A stretch of DNA of 49,548 nucleotides, taken from positions 1 to 49,548 of the forward strand of contig CAMLBO010000029.1 of NCBI GenBank assembly GCA_946478305.1, in the 5' to 3' direction. This stretch comes from an uncultured Enterobacterales bacterium. Lineage in GTDB: Bacteria > Pseudomonadota > Gammaproteobacteria > Enterobacterales > Enterobacteriaceae. Each line of letters begins with the position of its first letter. Position 1 is the first letter of the stretch. Of the stretch, positions 10,446 to 18,657 are shown piece by piece. Position numbers and translations under genes: made by a program. The notes beneath the pieces were generated by a model. The model saw only the letters and a program-made list of their open reading frames with translations, did not search any database and was not told where the DNA came from.

Positions 10446-11237
10446 ATGGCTATCGCAGATCTTGATAAACAACCGGATTCCGTCTCCTCCGTTCTGAAAG
10501 TTTTTGGCATCTTGCAAGCGCTTGGTGAGGAGCGAGAGATCGGGATCACTGAGCTTTCGCAGCGTGTCATGATGTCAAAAAGTACGGTTTACCGCTTTCT
10601 TCAGACCATGAAATCATTGGGTTATGTGGCCCAGGAAGGCGAATCGGAGAAATATTCACTGACGCTGAAATTGTTTGAGCTTGGCGCAAAAGCCTTACAA
10701 CATGTTGATCTTATCCGCAGCGCTGATATCCAGATGCGTGAATTGTCACGCCTGACCCGTGAGACCATCCACCTGGGTGCGCTGGATGAAGATGGCATTG
10801 TCTATATTCATAAAATCGACTCTATGTATAACCTGCGCATGCACTCGCGTATAGGGCGTCGTAACCCATTGCACAGCACTGCAATCGGTAAAGTGCTGAT
10901 GGCCTGGGGCGATCGCAGCGAGGTTGATGCACTGCTGACGGAAATGGAATTTACCCGTAGCACCGACAACACTCTCCTCAGTGCGGATGCACTACGTGCT
11001 GCGCTTGAGATTGTGAGGCAGCAAGGCTACGGTGAAGATATTGAAGAACAGGAACAAGGATTGCGTTGCATCGCGGTACCGGTATTTGACCGCTTTGGGA
11101 TGGTGACGGCTGGTCTGAGTATTTCATTTCCCACTATCCGCTTCTCGCCAGAGAGCAAAAGTGAATATGTCCGGATGCTGCATACCGCGGCACGTAATAT
11201 TTCAAAGCAACTTGGCTACCACGACTATCCATTCTGA
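10446..11237 (+). CDS. kdgR: IclR-family repressor KdgR of pectin and 2-keto-3-deoxygluconate catabolism
   Basis: Transcriptional repressor of uronate/pectin degradation genes, released by 2-keto-3-deoxygluconate. The start at ATG10446 gives 263 aa, the E. coli length, beginning MAIADLDKQPDSVSSV. The N-terminal winged helix is about 15-80 (ITELSQRVMMSKSTVYRFLQTM is the recognition region). The IclR effector domain follows (about 90-255, with YNLRMHSRIGRRNPLHSTAIGK). GTAAGAAAG precedes the start. Its likely targets kduI/kdgF lie only 4 kb downstream and carry a matching operator. Confidence 0.96.
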   Translation: MAIADLDKQPDSVSSVLKVFGILQALGEEREIGITELSQRVMMSKSTVYRFLQTMKSLGYVAQEGESEKYSLTLKLFELGAKALQHVDLIRSADIQMRELSRLTRETIHLGALDEDGIVYIHKIDSMYNLRMHSRIGRRNPLHSTAIGKVLMAWGDRSEVDALLTEMEFTRSTDNTLLSADALRAALEIVRQQGYGEDIEEQEQGLRCIAVPVFDRFGMVTAGLSISFPTIRFSPESKSEYVRMLHTAARNISKQLGYHDYPF

Positions 11238-11259
11238 TTCTGTCCCAATGGAAAGTAAA

Positions 11260-11287
11260 AAACCGAAGCCAAGGCTTCGGTTTTTTT
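11260..11287. terminator. Bidirectional terminator between kdgR and tcyP
   Basis: AAACCGAAGCC / GGCTTCGGTTT with a two-base loop, flanked by A-run and T-run, located between the convergent ends of kdgR and tcyP. Confidence 0.88.
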
Positions 11288-11321
11288 ATATAACGCATTC
11301 TAAACAGAGGGAATGAAACTA

Positions 11322-12713
11322 TTAACGATGTGCCAGTTCCGCGTTTTCATCTGCTTCCATAACGGATTTATCAGTCTGTCTCAGTAACTGGCTGGTGATA
11401 GTCCCTGCGGTCATTGAACCACTGACATTGAGCGCAGTACGGCCCATATCAATAAGCGGTTCCACCGAAATAAGCAGGGCAACCAACGTCACCGGCAGGC
11501 CCATCGCGGGCAGAACAATCAGCGCAGCGAAGGTTGCACCACCACCCACGCCGGCAACACCCGCTGAGCTCAGGGTAACAATGCCGACCAGCGTGGCTAT
11601 CCACATTGGGTCGAACGGGTTGATACCCACAGTTGGCGCGACCATCACTGCCAGCATTGTTGGGTATAAACCGGCACAACCGTTTTGGCCGATAGTGGCG
11701 CCAAATGAGGCAGAGAAGCTGGCAATAGATTCAGGGATTCCCAGACGGCGCGTCTGCGCTTCCACGCTCAGCGGTATGGTTGCAGCACTTGAGCGGCTGG
11801 TGAACGCGAATGTCAGCACCGGCCAAACTTTACGGAAGAACTTCGCCGGATTTACACCGGTGAAGGACAGTAATAGGGCGTGCACCACGAACATGATCGC
11901 CAGACCGAGGTAGGAAGCCACCACAAAGCTACCCAGCTTAACAATATCCTGCACGTTGGAACCAGCAACGACTTTGGTCATTAACGCCAGTACGCCGTAA
12001 GGAGTTAGCTTCATGACCAGACGTACCAGTTTCATCACCCAGGCTTGCAGGGTATCGATGAAGACCAGAACACGCGGGCCTTTTTCCTGATCATCTTTGA
12101 CCAGCTGCAGGGCAGCAACGCCCACAAAGGCGGCAAAAATCACCACGCTGATAATTGACGTCGGGCTTGCGCCGGTCAAATCAGCAAACGGATTTTTTGG
12201 AATAAAGGAAAGAATCAGCTGTGGCATGGTCAGATCGGCGACTTTGCCCACATAGGTGCTTTGCAGCGCAGAAAGACGCGCGGTTTCCTGAGCACCCTGT
12301 ACCAGGCCGTCTGCCGTCAGGCCGAACAGACCGGTTACGAAAACACCGACCAGTGCCGCAATCAGCGTGGTGAACAGCAGGGTACCGATAGTCAGAAAAC
12401 TGATTTTACCCAGAGAAGAGGCATTATGTAACTTAGCGACCGCACTGAGGATAGAGACGAATACCAGTGGCATAACGATCATCTGTAACAGCTGAACATA
12501 ACCGTTACCGACAATATTGAACCAGGTAATAGAGGTCTTGAGGACAGCATTATCAGACCCGTAGATCAGTTGTAATGCCAGGCCAAATACGATGCCCATG
12601 ACCAAACCGACTAATACTTTTTTTGCCAGACTCCATTGCTTGTGACGGGTTTGCGCCAATAGCAAAAGGAGGGCAACGAAGACCACTACGTTAATCACGA
12701 GCGGAAGATTCAT
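11322..12713 (-). CDS. tcyP: L-cystine/sulfocysteine:cation symporter TcyP (YdjN)
   Basis: Inner-membrane symporter of the DAACS (SLC1-type) family that imports L-cystine. The start at 12713 ([13 protein letters not shown]) gives 463 aa, the same as E. coli. A longer frame without a stop extends upstream but its N-terminal residues match no family member. Family signatures include [17 protein letters not shown], corresponding to the serine-rich HP1 region, and [16 protein letters not shown] near the cation/substrate site. As in E. coli it lies beside ydjM. A promoter-like sequence is present about 120 bp upstream. Confidence 0.95.
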   Translation of the reverse strand: MNLPLVINVVVFVALLLLLAQTRHKQWSLAKKVLVGLVMGIVFGLALQLIYGSDNAVLKTSITWFNIVGNGYVQLLQMIVMPLVFVSILSAVAKLHNASSLGKISFLTIGTLLFTTLIAALVGVFVTGLFGLTADGLVQGAQETARLSALQSTYVGKVADLTMPQLILSFIPKNPFADLTGASPTSIISVVIFAAFVGVAALQLVKDDQEKGPRVLVFIDTLQAWVMKLVRLVMKLTPYGVLALMTKVVAGSNVQDIVKLGSFVVASYLGLAIMFVVHALLLSFTGVNPAKFFRKVWPVLTFAFTSRSSAATIPLSVEAQTRRLGIPESIASFSASFGATIGQNGCAGLYPTMLAVMVAPTVGINPFDPMWIATLVGIVTLSSAGVAGVGGGATFAALIVLPAMGLPVTLVALLISVEPLIDMGRTALNVSGSMTAGTITSQLLRQTDKSVMEADENAELAHR

Positions 12714-12828
12714 ACCCAGATCTCCAAATTTTTCATAATTCGTTATGTGTTGCTTACCAGTGTTCTCAGCGAGGAGTGCACCATCCCGTAGCGTTGGGCG
12801 ACAGAATATCAGGTCATTACGGGCATTA

Positions 12829-12856
12829 ATTATATTCAAAAGGAATGATTTATAAC
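12829..12856 (-). promoter_or_regulatory. Possible tcyP promoter
   Basis: On the minus strand GTTATA, 16 nt, TATAAT, followed after about 110 nt by the tcyP start. The -35 is weak (3 of 6), as expected for an activator-dependent promoter. E. coli tcyP belongs to the CysB regulon, so activation by CysB is plausible, but no defined CysB site can be assigned by eye. Confidence 0.4.
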
Positions 12857-12910
12857 TTTTTGGATTGTTTCGTGCGAAATAAGAATGAATTGGATGTTTT
12901 TTCGCCAGAA

Positions 12911-13468
12911 TTAAGTGATCAGGTTCAAAATTCTGCTGAAAGACTCCGGTTTTATTGCACTGATAATAGGCGTCCAGTTTGGCCAGAAGAGGGTAAAAGC
13001 GACCAATGCCAAACACAAGGTGCGCTCAAGCTGGTTGCCTTTTTGACTGTTGATCAGGGGTAAACGAAAACGCCAACGGCATGGCCATAACAAAGGCACC
13101 CCGGCGGGGGTCAACATATCAGCCAGAATGTGGCTGAGGTAACCGATTATCATGGCGTGCATGGCATCAATGGGGATCACCCAGTCATGAGGGAAATGTG
13201 TGCGCAATAAAAAAATACTGGCGATTACCGCCAGCAGACTGTGGGTAAATCCGCGGTGACCGAACATTCGGGCAATCGGCGCTGAAACCCACTTAAGACG
13301 CTGGCCTATCAGAGATTTAGGATGGTCAATATCCGGCAGCAGAGAAGTCAGCAGTGACGCCGGGATAATATGCCACCAGTCACCATGCGCCAGCTCCGGT
13401 GAGAGTTGGGCTTTTTTGGCGAACACCGCACAGGCGATGGAGAATATGAGATGGCCTTCCGCCGTCAT
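12911..13468 (-). CDS. ydjM: YdjM, LexA-controlled inner-membrane metal-dependent hydrolase family protein
   Basis: Member of the YdjM / membrane-bound metal-dependent hydrolase family (DUF457-like); biochemical role unknown. The 185 residues (E. coli 196) start [16 protein letters not shown]. They carry conserved [15 protein letters not shown] and [13 protein letters not shown] blocks, whose Asp/His residues are candidate metal ligands, and several hydrophobic helices. The last third is less like E. coli. The start at 13468 was chosen over an upstream in-frame ATG because of homologue length and the GGAAG motif. A LexA box lies 18 bp upstream, so it should be SOS induced. Confidence 0.88.
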   Translation of the reverse strand: MTAEGHLIFSIACAVFAKKAQLSPELAHGDWWHIIPASLLTSLLPDIDHPKSLIGQRLKWVSAPIARMFGHRGFTHSLLAVIASIFLLRTHFPHDWVIPIDAMHAMIIGYLSHILADMLTPAGVPLLWPCRWRFRLPLINSQKGNQLERTLCLALVAFTLFWPNWTPIISAIKPESFSRILNLIT

Positions 13469-13486
13469 GAAGCTTCCGAACTGAAT

Positions 13487-13506
13487 AACTGTTATTTTAT
13501 CCAGTA
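13487..13506 (-). promoter_or_regulatory. LexA (SOS) box of ydjM
   Basis: On the minus strand TACTGGATAAAATAACAGTT, which has the invariant CTG-N10-CAG core and AT-rich centre of a LexA operator. E. coli ydjM is a known LexA target. Confidence 0.8.
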
Positions 13507-13566
13507 TATGTGAAAGTGTCACAATCAGGGAAGTGTTACGCTGTAACTAATTGTCAACAGACTGAT

Positions 13567-13600
13567 AAAAAAGCCAAAAGGCGCAAAAATGCGCCTTTTG
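13567..13600 (-). terminator. Rho-independent terminator of kduID
   Basis: Perfect 11-bp stem (CAAAAGGCGCA / TGCGCCTTTTG) with an AAAA/TTTT loop. On the minus strand it is followed by GCTTTTTTATC, 18 nt past the kduD stop. Confidence 0.9.
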
Positions 13601-13617
13601 AGCCAGGGAGTAGCGGC

Positions 13618-14379
13618 TTAGCGTGCCAGCCACCCACCGTCTACTGCCAGGGTATAGCCGTTGATATAATCAGAGGCTTTGGAGGCCAGGAAAACCACGG
13701 GGCCCATGACATCTTCCGGTACACCCCATCTGCCCGCAGGAATACGCTCCAGAATCTCTTTACTGCGGTCTTCATCAGCACGCAGTTGCTCGGTATTGTT
13801 AGTCGCCATATATCCCGGAGCAATGGCATTCACATTGATCTTGTGTTTTGCCCACTCGTTCGCCATCAATCGTGTTATACCCATGACGGCGCTTTTGGAC
13901 GCGGTATAAGAGGGAACGCGAATTCCCCCCTGATACGAGAGCATCGAGGCGATATTAATAATTTTCCCCCCGTTTCCCTGTTTGATGAACTGGCGTGCCA
14001 CAGCTTGAGATATAAAAAAAAGCGTTTTGCTGTTTACGTTCATCACGTCATCCCAGTTTTTTTCGCTGAAGTCGATCGCGTCTTCGCGGCGGATAATACC
14101 AGCATTGTTGACCAGAACATCAATATGCCCAAATTCACCGACGGCAGTTTCAATTAACTGTGGGATGCCTTTAATGCTACTGAGATCGGCACGCAAATCA
14201 AGAAAACGACGGCCTAATGCGGTCACCTGTTCTACGGTCTTATCTGGTGCGCTGACGTTGACACCAATAATATCGCAACCCGCCTGAGCGAGTCCCAGCG
14301 CCATTCCCTGACCAAGCCCGGTATTACAGCCCGTCACCAGTGCTACTTTTCCTGCTAAATCGAATGCGTTGAGGATCAT
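13618..14379 (-). CDS. kduD: 2-dehydro-3-deoxy-D-gluconate 5-dehydrogenase KduD
   Basis: NAD(H)-dependent short-chain dehydrogenase that converts 2,5-diketo-3-deoxygluconate (DKII) to 2-keto-3-deoxygluconate in pectin/uronate breakdown. The start at ATG14379 gives 253 aa, the E. coli length, with GAGAG upstream. Visible SDR features are the TGCNTGLGQG cofactor loop (about 17-26), NNAG (about 90), catalytic Ser in IINIASM, and YTASK (Tyr/Lys). It is the second gene of a kduI-kduD unit with a 72-nt gap, closed by a strong terminator. Confidence 0.96.
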   Translation of the reverse strand: MILNAFDLAGKVALVTGCNTGLGQGMALGLAQAGCDIIGVNVSAPDKTVEQVTALGRRFLDLRADLSSIKGIPQLIETAVGEFGHIDVLVNNAGIIRREDAIDFSEKNWDDVMNVNSKTLFFISQAVARQFIKQGNGGKIINIASMLSYQGGIRVPSYTASKSAVMGITRLMANEWAKHKINVNAIAPGYMATNNTEQLRADEDRSKEILERIPAGRWGVPEDVMGPVVFLASKASDYINGYTLAVDGGWLAR

Positions 14380-14451
14380 GATTTCTCTCACTTGTTCAAC
14401 GGCGCTCCCGCCGTAAAGGAAAACTCTGCCAGCTAAAGCAGAGCGGGTGGC

Positions 14452-15288
14452 TTAGCGTAAATCATTGACTTTTAGGTGGTCCATATCATCAAACACCTGA
14501 TTTTCACCCACCATGCCCCAAATAAAAGTATAGCGTTTGGTGCCCACGCCAGCATGAATTGACCAACTGGGTGAAATGACCGCCTGTTCGTTGTGTACCA
14601 ACAAATGACGTGTCTCCTGCGGTTGTCCCATCATATGGAAGACCGCGGTTTCATTGTCCATATCGAAGTAAAAATAGACCTCCATGCGGCGCTCATGCGT
14701 ATGACAAGGCATGGTGTTCCAAAGACTGCCCTGTTCAAGTTTGGTCAGGCCCATAGTGAGCTGGCAGGTCTCCAGTACGTCGGGAACAATGAATTTATTG
14801 ATAGTACGGCGATTGCTGGTTGCAGCATCACCGATAGTTTGTGGAGAAGCTTCCGCCAGCGTGATTTTTTTGTCCGGGAAACTGGTATGGGCTGGCGCGC
14901 TGTTGTAATAGAACTTCGCTGGCCGGGAAGCATCAAGGCTGCTGAATTCAATGTGTTTGGCGCCTTTGCCGATGTACAACGCCTCTTCGTTGCCGATTTC
15001 ATGCGTTTTACCATCGACCACGATCAGCCCTGCTCCGCCGATATTGATCACGCCAAGTTCACGGCGTTCGAGAAAATAACTCACACCCAGCTGCTTACCT
15101 ACTTCATCACCCACAGATACTTTTGCATCGACGGGCATAACACCCCCGACAATAATGCGATCGATATGGCTGTAAGTCATGGTATAGGCGTTCTTTTCGA
15201 AGACTTTCTCGATGAGGAATTCGCGCCGTAATCCGGCGGTGTCGAGCTGTTTGGCGTGTTCGCTATGGATGCTTTGACGGACTTGCAT
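14452..15288 (-). CDS. kduI: 5-keto-4-deoxyuronate isomerase KduI
   Basis: Cytosolic isomerase that turns 5-keto-4-deoxyuronate (DKI) into DKII, one step before KduD. It is 278 aa, identical in length to E. coli. The metal-binding cupin residues are visible: His196 and His198 in [10 protein letters not shown], Glu203 in the same motif, and a later His in [18 protein letters not shown] lies about 7 nt before the ATG. It is divergent from kdgF, which makes DKI, so the whole branch kdgF-kduI-kduD is controlled from one intergenic region carrying a KdgR box. Confidence 0.97.
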   Translation of the reverse strand: MQVRQSIHSEHAKQLDTAGLRREFLIEKVFEKNAYTMTYSHIDRIIVGGVMPVDAKVSVGDEVGKQLGVSYFLERRELGVINIGGAGLIVVDGKTHEIGNEEALYIGKGAKHIEFSSLDASRPAKFYYNSAPAHTSFPDKKITLAEASPQTIGDAATSNRRTINKFIVPDVLETCQLTMGLTKLEQGSLWNTMPCHTHERRMEVYFYFDMDNETAVFHMMGQPQETRHLLVHNEQAVISPSWSIHAGVGTKRYTFIWGMVGENQVFDDMDHLKVNDLR

Positions 15289-15409
15289 GTCGGTGCCTCT
15301 CGTGCGTGATCAATGTAACGAAGGGAGGAGTGGCCGGAGCAGAGTTCGGCGTGGGTGGCAGTACCAACACCATTAAAATTCCGCTATCCGACTGCTCCAT
15401 GTTAAACGC

Positions 15410-15438
15410 AGCATAAAGTCATTGGCATGCCAATTCAA
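15410..15438 (-). promoter_or_regulatory. kduI promoter with a hexuronate-regulator-like palindrome in the spacer
   Basis: On the minus strand TTGAAT (15438-15433), 17 nt, TATGCT (15415-15410). A perfect 14-bp palindrome, ATTGGCATGCCAAT (15421-15434), fills most of the spacer. It resembles the ExuR/UxuR operator core (ATTGGTATACCAAT, from memory of the family), so galacturonate/glucuronate control is possible. Confidence 0.55.
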
Positions 15439-15442
15439 TAAA

Positions 15443-15462
15443 AATGAAATGATGTTTTATTT
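15443..15462. promoter_or_regulatory. KdgR operator between kduI and kdgF
   Basis: AATGAAATGATGTTTTATTT fits the KdgR-box pattern AATRAAA(Y)-N4-RTTTYATT-like described in pectinolytic enterobacteria. It touches the upstream edge of the kduI -35. The remainder of the 306-bp divergent region (15289-15594) holds the kduI promoter and no other clear site. Confidence 0.7.
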
Positions 15463-15594
15463 TTTATGAGGGAGTTCAAGGTTTATGAGTGTCGGCGGTG
15501 GCAATACGTTCCCTTTCGTTAGAATGCAGACAGAAAGCTCTGCCCGTCGCGGCGCGATGGGGCATTTTTACGTCTTGGGTACCGGAGAAAAATA

Positions 15595-15927
15595 ATGAAG
15601 ACTTTCTTTATCAATGATGAATCCGCGTGGGAAGAGTTAGGTAACGGGATCCGGCGCAAGATAATGACCTGGAGTGACGAACTGATGATGGTGGCCGTTC
15701 AGTTTGATAAAGGCGCAATCGGTGTGGCTCACCAGCATGACATTCATGACCAGATTGCCTACGTGGCGGTTGGCTGTTTCGAGGTGGAAATAGCGGGGGA
15801 AAAAAGGGTGCTTAAAGTGGGCGACGCTTATCGTGCGGTGAAACATCAGATGCATGGCGTTGTTGCGCTCGAACAGGGCAGCGTACTGATCGACACCTTT
15901 TCCCCTAAACGCGCCGATTTTCTTTAA
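15595..15927 (+). CDS. kdgF: KdgF, unsaturated uronate ring-opening cupin
   Basis: Small cupin that speeds conversion of 4,5-unsaturated galacturonate to the linear DKI, feeding KduI. The protein is 110 aa. Metal ligands expected for KdgF are present at His46, His48 (AHQHDIHDQ), Gln53 and His87 (HQMHGV), with the C-terminal DTFSPKRADFL also typical. A GGAG motif lies 10 nt upstream. No pectate lyase or oligogalacturonide transporter gene lies nearby, so substrate would come from enzymes encoded elsewhere. Confidence 0.93.
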   Translation: MKTFFINDESAWEELGNGIRRKIMTWSDELMMVAVQFDKGAIGVAHQHDIHDQIAYVAVGCFEVEIAGEKRVLKVGDAYRAVKHQMHGVVALEQGSVLIDTFSPKRADFL

Positions 15928-15956
15928 AGCTTGTCTGACGTCGTTTGGAAAGTATG

Positions 15957-15976
15957 GGGCACACCGCAGTGTGCCC
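15957..15976. terminator. Hairpin between convergent kdgF and hxpB
   Basis: Perfect 8-bp stem GGGCACAC / GTGTGCCC with a CGCA loop, just before the hxpB stop. There is no good T-run on either strand, so termination is likely weak or factor dependent. Confidence 0.45.
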
Positions 15977-15983
15977 AATGTGG

Positions 15984-16649
15984 TCAGCGTATATGGGTAA
16001 CCGTGAGCTGTTCCAGGGATGAGAGTTTGACGTCAGCCAGCGCCCAGCGAGGGTCATCGCTGAATTCATGAGCCGGGACGACGACCGAGCGCATACGCGC
16101 GGCTTTTGTCGCAATCATGCCGTTGAAGGAATCTTCCAATGTCACGCAGTTTAACGGGTCAACCTTTAACTGGCCTGCCGCCTGCAAATAGACTTCAGGA
16201 TGAGGTTTGCTGTAGGGAAGATGCTCGGCGGAAGCACGCACCTGGAAGTAGGCGGTTAAATTAAACATTTCCAGCACGGTATCGAGCATGTGTAGTGGCG
16301 ATGCGGATGCCAGACCAATTTTTAGCCCCTGATCGCGACACAAATCCAGCGCATGCGTCACGCCCGGCAGCAGGGGGCGTGTCTGCTCAACCAGTTCAAT
16401 AGCGCGGGCAATGACTTGCTGCGTCACTTCAGCCTGGCTTGGACCCTGCCATGGCATCGCCTGATACCACATTCTGACCACCTGATCGATTCTCAGACCC
16501 AGTGTGTCAGGTAATAAATGCCGTTGTGATAAATCCAACCCCAGGCTGCCAAAAACATCCAGTTCTGCCTGTGTCCATAAGGGTTCAGAATCAATTAACA
16601 GGCCATCCATATCAAAAATTGCTGCAGTAACAGGGCGCGTGTAAGCCAT
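15984..16649 (-). CDS. hxpB: Hexitol phosphatase HxpB (YniC), HAD superfamily
   Basis: Cytosolic HAD phosphatase; in E. coli it acts on 2-deoxyglucose-6-phosphate, sorbitol-6-phosphate and mannitol-1-phosphate. It is 221 aa. Motif I FDMDG (Asp13 nucleophile, Asp15), motif II in GLASASP, the Lys of SKPHPEVYL and motif IV TLEDSFNGMIA are all present. The cap domain carries LPDTLGLRIDQVV, as in E. coli YniC. The divergent neighbour is yniB, the E. coli arrangement. Confidence 0.95.
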   Translation of the reverse strand: MAYTRPVTAAIFDMDGLLIDSEPLWTQAELDVFGSLGLDLSQRHLLPDTLGLRIDQVVRMWYQAMPWQGPSQAEVTQQVIARAIELVEQTRPLLPGVTHALDLCRDQGLKIGLASASPLHMLDTVLEMFNLTAYFQVRASAEHLPYSKPHPEVYLQAAGQLKVDPLNCVTLEDSFNGMIATKAARMRSVVVPAHEFSDDPRWALADVKLSSLEQLTVTHIR

Positions 16650-16838
16650 CAGTTATCACTCCGTCATGGGGGAAGTGTCACTTTAACATTGGTAACCGGG
16701 CAGGTGAAACAGCCAAAAAAGTGCCTGGACTGTCTCCTTTTGCCACACTTTTTCCCTAAGCCATTAAAACACTGGGCGACATTGAGATTCTGTAGGTAAA
16801 CTTACCTGATAACTGACACGTCCTTACAAGGGGAATTC

Positions 16839-17387
16839 ATGACGTATCAACAAGCCGGGCGCGTTGCTGTGTTAAAACGAATCATTGGTTGGGTAGTTTT
16901 TATCCCCGCATTGTTGTCCACAGGGATTTCTCTGCTTAATTTTGTTTATGAACATAGCAAGGCACAGCAGGGAATTAACGCCGTAATGTTAGATTTTGTG
17001 CATGTCATGGTGGATATGGTGCGTTTCAACACCACGTTCCTGAATATGTTCTGGTATAACTCACCGGTGCCCGTTCTCGGTCAGGGTGTCACGACTGCCA
17101 ATATCATGTTTTTCATCATTTATTGGCTGATCTTCGTTGGGCTGGCTTTGCAAGCATCGGGTGCCAGAATGTCACGTCAGGTCACGCATATTCGTGAAGG
17201 GATTCAGGACCAGTTGATTCTTGAGCAGGCTAAAGGAAGCGAGGGAAGGACTAAACAACAAATTGAAGAGCGTATTATATTGCCGCGCCATACTATTTTC
17301 GTACAGTACTTCCCATTGTATATTCTGCCCATCATTCTGGCCGTTATTGCCTATTTCGTTCTCAAGTTATTAGGTCTGTTGGCCTGA
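16839..17387 (+). CDS. yniB: YniB family inner-membrane protein
   Basis: Membrane protein of unknown function, 182 aa, matching E. coli YniB along its length. Predicted membrane segments lie about 14-36 (IIGWVVFIPALLSTGISLL), about 88-107 (NIMFFIIYWLIFVGLALQA) and about 156-180 (YFPLYILPIILAVIAYFVLKLLG). A charged stretch between the last two (SRQVTHIREGIQDQLILEQAKG) is probably helical. AAGGGG precedes the start. The gene ends in its own terminator before convergent yniA. Confidence 0.93.
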   Translation: MTYQQAGRVAVLKRIIGWVVFIPALLSTGISLLNFVYEHSKAQQGINAVMLDFVHVMVDMVRFNTTFLNMFWYNSPVPVLGQGVTTANIMFFIIYWLIFVGLALQASGARMSRQVTHIREGIQDQLILEQAKGSEGRTKQQIEERIILPRHTIFVQYFPLYILPIILAVIAYFVLKLLGLLA

Positions 17388-17430
17388 TAATTGTTTTGTA
17401 AACGTCCTTTTTAAATTGCTCCGCACTGAG

Positions 17431-17459
17431 CCTGAGTCTAGAAATAGACTCAGGTTTTT
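17431..17459 (+). terminator. Rho-independent terminator after yniB
   Basis: Perfect 10-bp stem CCTGAGTCTA / TAGACTCAGG, GAAA tetraloop, then TTTTT. Confidence 0.9.
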
Positions 17460-17463
17460 CGTG

Positions 17464-18333
17464 TCATAAATCATCTCGACGTAGTAGGCGTTCAACAGCC
17501 CGTTGCGCCACCACCAAATGCTGCCCGCCAAAAAGATTACTGCGATTGAGTAAATAATATAATTGATATACCGGCTGGCGCTGTACGAAATCATCCGGAA
17601 GCGGAGTGCGGCTTTGATAACCATCATAAATATTGGCAGGAACTTTAGGATAGAGAGGCAACATGGCCAGATCACATTCACGATCGCCCCAATAACAGGC
17701 CGGATCGAAAATCACCGGGCCGCCTACGGCTGATGCGCAATTATGTGGCCACAAATCGCCATGAAGTAATGAAGGGCGTGGCTGGTGGTTATGCAGTCGG
17801 GATTCGATCATAGCAGTGATATCATCAATATTGCCAAAGCTCATGCCCTTTTCAGCGGCGAGCTGTAACTGCCAGCCGATGCGTTGTTCGGCAAAAAAGG
17901 TGGCCCAGCGACGTTGCCATGTATTGGGCTGGGGCAGAGTGGCCAGTTCATTATCGAAATCGAGTCCGAATTGCAGTTGTTCGCTCCACTGATGCAGGTC
18001 GGATAACTGCTGGCCAAGAAGATACGCATTATGGGCATCCAACGGTTCAAGAGACATATACTCCAGTAATAGAAAGCTGTAGTCCCTGTCACTGCCGACA
18101 CCATATACTTGCGGAACTCGCACCGTTTTACTGTGGGCAAGCAGTGAAAGTTGGTCAGCCTCAGCGGCAAAAATAGGCAACATTTCCCGCGAATTGCACT
18201 TTACGAACACATCTTTGTCCCCATAGCTCAAGCGCCATGCAGGATGAATTTCCCCGCCTGGCAGCTCTACACGCTCACGGATTTCAGCAGTGCCCAGATG
18301 TTCACTTAACAGACGATTAACGGCTTGCCACAT
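17464..18333 (-). CDS. yniA: Fructosamine-kinase family protein YniA
   Basis: Member of the fructosamine/ketosamine-3-kinase family (aminoglycoside-phosphotransferase fold), probably deglycating small molecules or proteins. The 289 residues match E. coli YniA (286). The N-lobe has LPGGEIHPAWRL and a Lys in DVFVKCN. The catalytic loop is LLHGDLWPHNCA and the metal-binding motif is FDPACYWGDRECDLAM. It is convergent with yniB. The exact substrate is not established here. Confidence 0.93.
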   Translation of the reverse strand: MWQAVNRLLSEHLGTAEIRERVELPGGEIHPAWRLSYGDKDVFVKCNSREMLPIFAAEADQLSLLAHSKTVRVPQVYGVGSDRDYSFLLLEYMSLEPLDAHNAYLLGQQLSDLHQWSEQLQFGLDFDNELATLPQPNTWQRRWATFFAEQRIGWQLQLAAEKGMSFGNIDDITAMIESRLHNHQPRPSLLHGDLWPHNCASAVGGPVIFDPACYWGDRECDLAMLPLYPKVPANIYDGYQSRTPLPDDFVQRQPVYQLYYLLNRSNLFGGQHLVVAQRAVERLLRRDDL

Positions 18334-18657
18334 GGAATCACCCCTTCTGACTGGCCTGATAATTCATTAAGTTAGCGCTTTTACCGCTTAAAAAACCCGA
18401 TCCGGCGCACAGCTAAATCAGGTTGTGAGGTAAATATATACGGTTCAGTTCGCCTCGCGTCTTGGTCTTGAAAAAATGAAAAAGGGCTAAACAGAAATAA
18501 TTAAGATAAATAACCAAATATAAGCAGAATTGTCTTATCGACTAACTTCTAACATCTTTGTTTAACAGAACTTTATTCATCATAGACTAAAAAATATATT
18601 CAGGTGTGCGAAGAAGATGTATATGCTGGCTTCCGTCAACGTCGCGAGAGGCATAAC
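18334..18657. other. 324-bp divergent intergenic region, yniA / emtA
   Basis: AT-rich gap between the divergent starts of yniA and emtA. I see several weak AT-rich hexamers near 18570-18600 that could form the emtA promoter, but no clear -35/-10 pair, operator, hairpin or small gene. Confidence 0.5.

Noticed and set aside
14593-15231. 212-codon open frame antisense to kduI
   Set aside because: It is fully within the conserved kduI gene, with no Shine-Dalgarno and no known protein; it is a shadow frame.
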